Notes under the pieces: model-generated
Databases searched by the model: none
What the model was told of the DNA's origin: nothing
What the model saw: only the letters and a program-made list of their open reading frames with translations
Assembly: GCA_022414725.1 (NCBI GenBank)
Contig: CM039462.1
Coordinates: 35,914,423 to 35,978,422, forward strand
Source of the DNA: Microglena sp. YARC
Lineage: Eukaryota; Chlorophyta; Chlorophyceae; Chlamydomonadales; Chlamydomonadaceae
DNA length: 64,000 nucleotides
Reading direction: 5' to 3'
In this document: positions 24,901 through 32,087 of the stretch, piece after piece
Position numbering within the stretch: the first letter of the stretch is position 1
Layout of the letters: every line of letters begins with the position of its first letter
Translations under genes and position numbers: made by a program

Positions 24901-27601
24901 TTGCCCCCCTCGGACACATTCACTCCTACACATTGCCCCTATCAGGGTTGACGAAGCTATTAACTTCGTGGGCAAGTATGGGCAAGTAAAATCTGAGTTC
25001 ATGGAGTACACTGAAGCAATCCAGGAATGTGCAGAGGACCTCATCCTTGGCGCAAGGGCTCCCACATGGGAGAATGGAAATGGCGTCAAACTGACTCAGG
25101 CCTCCAAGAGCTATTATGGTTCTGCCTCATCCATAACGGTATGTTAATATACCGGTACTTTGGTTCTTTAAATATCATTAGTGCTCATGCCTTTGTAGTT
25201 AATTTTAGTTCTATTATATTATGAACCTATATTTTTAAAAGATGCATATCTCTATGAGGTCGATCGATTGATCGATCGATAGGTAGATAGATAGATAGAT
25301 AGATAGGTCATATATGTAGATATAGACATATATATTATTGTAAAAATCATTTCCGTCTCACCCTTCCACATGTACCATGCAGGTTGAACTAAAAAACAGC
25401 GAGGTTGTATTGATGAGACCACATGTATTATGCTCGGCCAATGTGCCATGCACTCCAAAGAAAATCATGAAAACAACTGAATATTTAATAAGGAAATCAT
25501 ATTATATTAAAACAAGCATTTTTGTTTTGAGATAGATTGATAGCTATAGATATAGACACAGATACAGATTTAGATATAGATATATTATTTTGAACAATAA
25601 TTTCTGTCTCACCCATCCACCTGTACCATTCAGGTTGAACCAAAGAATAGCGAGGTGGCATTGATGGAAGCCGTTGCTCGTCAGGTACGATTATCTGGCC
25701 AGCTTGTCCGATGCCTCATATGAACATTTGTCATTCGTGCTTTTTCAGTGCTGTATGATTATCTGGGCAGCTTGCATGATGCCTCCTAAGAACATCCGTC
25801 ATGTGTACTTTGGCAGTGCTGTATGATTATCTAGCCTGCTTGCATGATGCCTCCTAAGAACATCCGTCATGTGTACTTTGGCAGTGCTGAAAGATTATCT
25901 AGCCTGCTTGTATGATGCCTCCTAAGAACATCCGTCATGTGAACTTTGGCAGTGCTGTATGATTATCTAGCCTGCTTGTATGATGCCTCCTAAGAACATC
26001 CGTCATGTGTACTTTGGCAGTGCTGTATGATTATCTAGCCTGCTGGTATGATGCCTCCTAAGAACATCCGTCATGTGTACTTTGGCAGTGCTGCATGATT
26101 ATCTAGCCTGCTTGTATGATGCCTCCTAAGAACATCCGTCATGTGTACTTTGGCAGTGCTGTATGATTATCTAGCCTGCTTGTATGATGCCTCCTAAGAA
26201 CATCCGTCATGTGTACTTAGGCAGTGCTGTATGATTATCTGGCCTGCTTGTATGATGGCTCATAAATACTCTTCATGTATGAATGTTGTTACAGTCCAGA
26301 TGTAGGCCAAATAGGCGAAAGGGACTTACCCAACCGTGACAAGACGGGCTTAATAAGAAAACACTGATGAACTAAACCCCAAATAATCGTTTTACCAACG
26401 GGGGCCCTGAATCTACCTGGGCCACAGTGATCATTTAAGGCATCGTGTTTACTTTGGCAATACTGCAATATCTAATGATGTGAGAATATGCCAGCTTCCT
26501 GGTCAATGATAGCGCATAGACAAGAAGCAGCAACCAAGAGGATCTTGAATGAAATGCTTGGCTCATCCATCAAGCACATTACTTTTATTTATTTATTGGT
26601 GATTGGCCCCAGTGAAAGCAAACGGGCTGGCCCCCTCAACCTCATGCCTCGTAATAAGGTACACTATTGATTTATTTATTACTTAATGCTTTAATGCCCA
26701 TCATCTCAGCTTGAAGAAACACTAGCTAGCTTCAGGTTTGGCCCAGGGGTGGGGGGAAAGGAGCTGCCTCGAAGCTGCTATGCATAGCCCACTAATGAAA
26801 CAGTTGATCCATCTATCAAGCCCATAGCTTTTATTTCCAGCTACCAGCAGCAGCTTCTAGGCAGCTACCCTGGCTTGCTACCCAGCCAAATATATAGAAA
26901 TGCAGTCCAACTGGAAGCTGGCAGAATCGTTTTCCAGTACTGCTGAAATCTTGGTGCTTAGCCTATTGGCGTGCTCGGGGAGCTGCCTAGAAGCTACTGT
27001 TCATAGTCAAATCGAAAAGCTATGATCAACTCTGTGTTTTGTTAGCTAATTATTTATTAATTCATTTATATTTATTTTATTTTATTTAGTTGCTACTGAA
27101 CCTGGCCTGCAGAAATATGAAATAAATGAAGCCCCACCCTCCTTTGAAACATCACCTTCTAACAATCTAACCCCCATTTCCTCCCCTTCTCCTGCAGCCT
27201 GTCGCCTTCTATTGGGATGCTAGGCGTCAGTGAGTCCATCTGTTTATATATGTCTAAATTTGTTTCAAGTTGGGCAAGTTGCTTTAGCCTAGGTGTCAAC
27301 CCCTTGAATTTTGTCCTATGTGTGCCTTGCATTCCATCCTGTTAAGATAGAATAGGCTAAATAGACCAAATAGGCTAAATATATTTGCCCAACCTCAATA
27401 TTGGGAAGGGCTTTACACAAAACAAGCTCTGGTGAAGTGAACCCCAACACATCGTAAACAACGAGGGCCCGAAGTTTGTGCTTTGCAATTAAATTACTAT
27501 CTACATATGCAAGTACAATGCTTGCATGTGTATGGGTGTGTGGAAGAAGGTATGGATGTGTATGTGTGCGTCAGGAAGTTGGGTATGGGATTGCGTAGCT
27601 T

Positions 27602-27648
<47 letters not shown>

Positions 27649-28724
27649 GAATGGGGTTGTAAAGCAAAATTGTGGAACTGCCGCACTGTACATGATGAAA
27701 ACGAAGCCATGATAGGAGAAACAAGTATCACCAAAACGAACTGTACTGCGCAGTACATGATAAAACAAGCATGAAGGGAGACACAAGGATTACCAAAATG
27801 AACTCTTACTCATCTCTGCCTCTGTCTCTAGGTCAATCTCTGTCTATATCTCTATCTCTGTCTCTATCTCTGCCTCCATCTCTATCTCTGTCTCTATCTC
27901 TGTCTTCATCTCTATCTCTGTCTCTGTCTCTATCTCTATCTCGCATGCTCAATTTGACTCTTGCTCTCTGTGTAACTTCTGCAGCTGGTCACTCTACCGT
28001 GGAGGTGTCTATGACTCCTATGACTGTGCAGCAGGAGGACTTATTAGTGAGTGGTTGGTTAGTTCTGTTAGATTCACTAGTGAGTGTTCTGCTAGTTCTG
28101 TTAGACTTAATAGTGTTATGTTAGTTATGTTAGACTCACTAGTGAGTGTTCTGTTAGTCAATGTAGTAGTAATTTGTCTAATTATGATCATTGTAAATAG
28201 TGAATAGTGAATTGGGCGAAGAGACTTATCCCCCAAGTCGATAATTCGATCAAATACGTCGCATGCGATGCTAAATATTGACGGAGAGTGATCGCGACGG
28301 AGCGGAAGGTGGCAACGGAAGCGAGTTAGTTACGAGACCGTTGGCTGACGTATCAGGCTTCGTCTTGGTCAGACGGATGCATGGATGGATGGATGGTCGG
28401 GCGGGCGGGCGGACAAGTGGGTAACCCTGGGGGCTCCCGCCTCCTTGAAGAGGGGGCTCCGCCAAAATTGGGCCTGTATGTGTGTTCCAGTCCATCGGCC
28501 GCTGGATAGGCCCCCCTTGATAATTGATCAATCAATCAGACTACAAAAGGCTGGCTTGAAGATAATATATATCACATATAACTTACTACACAGTCACTTA
28601 TAAGCGCGAGGACCAGTGTGGACATAAATATGTATTATATTGATGTGTTATATACACTAAATATAGTGTATATAACACATCAATATAATATATATAAGGT
28701 GACAAAGTACCAGTGTGAATATAA

Positions 28725-28759
<35 letters not shown>

Positions 28760-29282
28760 ACAACCCCACTGACCACCACCCCACCAAACATGACAATGTA
28801 CCACTATGAGAATACAAAATGTTAGCCTGTTCACACCCACCCACTCCCTACTCTGCTCCCACCCTTCCACACCCTCCTACCCCCTACTCCGCTCACAGCC
28901 TTCCCCTCCCTACTGTGCAGATCATGCAATGGTGGCTGTAGGATATGATGTTTCAGACCCAAATAACCGCTACTGGATTGTCCAGAACAGCTGGGGAACA
29001 GGCTGGGGAGAGAATGGCTATGCTAAGTGAGTAGTGACACACATATATTTTTGTATATTTTATGTATTTTTATATATTTCGTATATATATATATGGTTTA
29101 TTATATATACAATACACCATATGATGAGGCGTGAGGTTGAGAGGGCCGACTCATTTACTTGCACTGTGTCTAACCACCAACCACCAAGTGGTTCTGACAA
29201 GTATATCTCATGCAGGGTAGCGCATGTGCAATGTACAGGTTCCTGAAAGACCATATGTATACTATGCACACATCATGCAACA

Positions 29283-29313
<31 letters not shown>

Positions 29314-29335
29314 GTATGTATGTAGTACCATAATG

Positions 29336-29395
<60 letters not shown>

Positions 29396-32044
29396 GTACC
29401 ATAAGAAGTTAAATTACCAGCATAGCACGGACTCTGGACCCTCGTTGTTCATGATTTCTTGGGGGTTTCAGTTCTCCAGTCAGCTCTAGTTCTTGTTTGG
29501 TATAAATCCTTTCCAAATATTGAGTTTGGGAAATTTTATTTAGCCTACTTGGCTACGCCTTAACCGGCTGGACTGTAGAACAAACACACCATAGCATTGT
29601 TTTTCTGGCTATGAAAATACGTATATCCTGTATGATAAATCAACATACCATGTACCAGATAGTATGCGCCATTTAACATGTACCAGATAGTATGCACCAT
29701 TTAATATGTACCAGATAGTATGCACCATTTAACATGTACCAGATAGTATGCGCCATTTAACATGTACCAGATAGTATGCGCCATTTAACATGTCCCAGAT
29801 AGTATGCGCCATTTAACATGTACCAGATAGTATGCGCCATTTAACATGTACCAGATAGTATGCGCCATTTAACATGTACCAGATAGTATGCGCCATTTAA
29901 CATGTACCAGATCTTATGCACCATTTAACATGTACCAGATATCAAATACCATATACCATTCACCATATATCAATAATATCATGTTATGTGTATCACACAC
30001 CATATCTGGTGACTGCAGCTGAGAGTTTGTTCATCTTACAATGTATTGTTAAAATGCCACAGGCACAATGTATTATTAAAATGCCGCAGGCACAATGTAT
30101 TGTTAAAATGCCACAGGCACAATGTATTATCACCATTTATCAATAATATCATGTACCATACCTCTTGTTATTTGTATTGGTGGTATGGTATGTTCACCGT
30201 AACGGATGGCTGTAGCTGAGAGTTGGTCCCATCTTCCCTTGCACGTTCAGAGTATTACAATGCACGATGTATTATTACCATATATCAATCATATCATGTA
30301 CCATACCTCATGTTATATGTAATGGTAATATGGTATGTTCACCGTAGCGGATGGCTGTAGCTGAGAGTTGATTCATCTTTCCTCACACGTGCAGAGTGAG
30401 GATGAGGGGCAATGGCATTGGTGTATGCGGCATGTATCAGTGGGCGTACTACCCCAACATGCAGTTTGACATTCTTCCAACAGATTGGGCAGGTAGGTTG
30501 GATTCTGAATGGTTGGGATCACTGCTTCTTTTTGGCGAACCCCAGGGTTACACATTTGTCCTTCTGTGTGTCTGACCGACCGTCTGACCGAGACGAAGCC
30601 TGACACGTCAGCCAACGGTCTCGTAACTAACTCGTTTCCGTTGCCACCTGTCTCTCCGTCGCGAACACTCTCCACCATTTTTTAGCGTCGCATGCGACGC
30701 TGCATAGAACTTTCCCTGTCCTTGAGCCAAACCTGAGTCTAGCTAGTGAGTCTGAAAGCTGGTATGACGGGCATTCAAATGCAGCTGAAAGCTTTGGGCT
30801 TGCCCCAGTGTCTGGCAAATGAAGCTGGGTCGAAGCTGCTATGCATAAACCCCAAAGAAACAGATGCAAATCCCAAACCTCTTATGCCTTCTTCAACGAC
30901 CCCCAAAAATCCACCATCAGCACCACCCACCACCACCACCCCTATTATCACCAATACCAAATACCCATCCACATTCTCATCTTCATTTTCATCCATAATG
31001 ATACAAATCCCAAACCTCTTATGCCTTCTTCAACGAAACTTAAAATCACTGCTGTTCCCTGGCTGTTCAGCCAATATTTATGGATGTACATGTAGGTCTA
31101 TGTGGGTGGGTCAGTCAAGGTTGTTTGGAGAAAATGTCTGTGTATTACAGCCCTAGGGTAGAGGTCCAAAATAGTGAAAGAGGATGAAGGGGATTCAATT
31201 ATTTCCCCAACAGATGCAAAGAAGAAAGACAAATCAACTTGTGTGTTCTCTTGTGTGCAGCTTATCCTCCAGCCAATGTTTATGTGTGTCCATGCATGCC
31301 TTTATGTTACAGTCCAGGGGTAGCCACCATAAGCTAAGGGGGATTCAATGAAATTCCCTAGATAAGCAAAGAGGAAAATACAAAGCAGCTTGTTGGTTCA
31401 CTCATGCGCAGGTTATCCCCCAGTCAATGTTTATGTATCATATAGAATAAACACAAATAAACTTGTTTGTTCACCCATGTGCAGGTTATCCCCCAGTCAA
31501 TGTTTATGTGTCATATAGAAAAAATACAGATCAATTTTGTGTCCACTCATGCGCAGGTTATCCCCCTCCATCTCCTCCACAGCCACCTGGCCCATCTCCG
31601 CCACCACCACCTCCACGTAAGTCTGCAACATCTCATTAATTAATTAACCAATTCATTGATATCCCCATCCACCACCTCGACGCAAGTCCGCAATATCTAA
31701 CATATTAATTATCTGCCACCAAGCCCTCCACGTAAGTCTGCAATACCTAATCAACTAATTAATTAAGGAATTCATGTATGTATCAGTATCTGCCACCACC
31801 ACCTCCATGTAAGTCTGCAATATCACTAATTAAACTATTTTTCATATTTGCCTGTTCACATGTGGTACTTTAGAACCTGCATTGGCCTGTCTGATATTGA
31901 ATATATGAGGAGGCTGGTGTAAATATTTCGTTTGGTGTTATATGGTGTGAACCTGCATTGGCCTGTCTTAACATGCATCATGTCAACTCCTGAAGTATGA
32001 GGTGGACAGTAAACAGCATGTTAATACAAACACCAAATATCGAG

Positions 32045-32087
<43 letters not shown>

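Noticed and set aside
29640..30130. CRISPR-like regular repeats
   Set aside because: The units are contiguous, with no unique spacers, and lie inside an intron of a eukaryotic gene; they are minisatellites.
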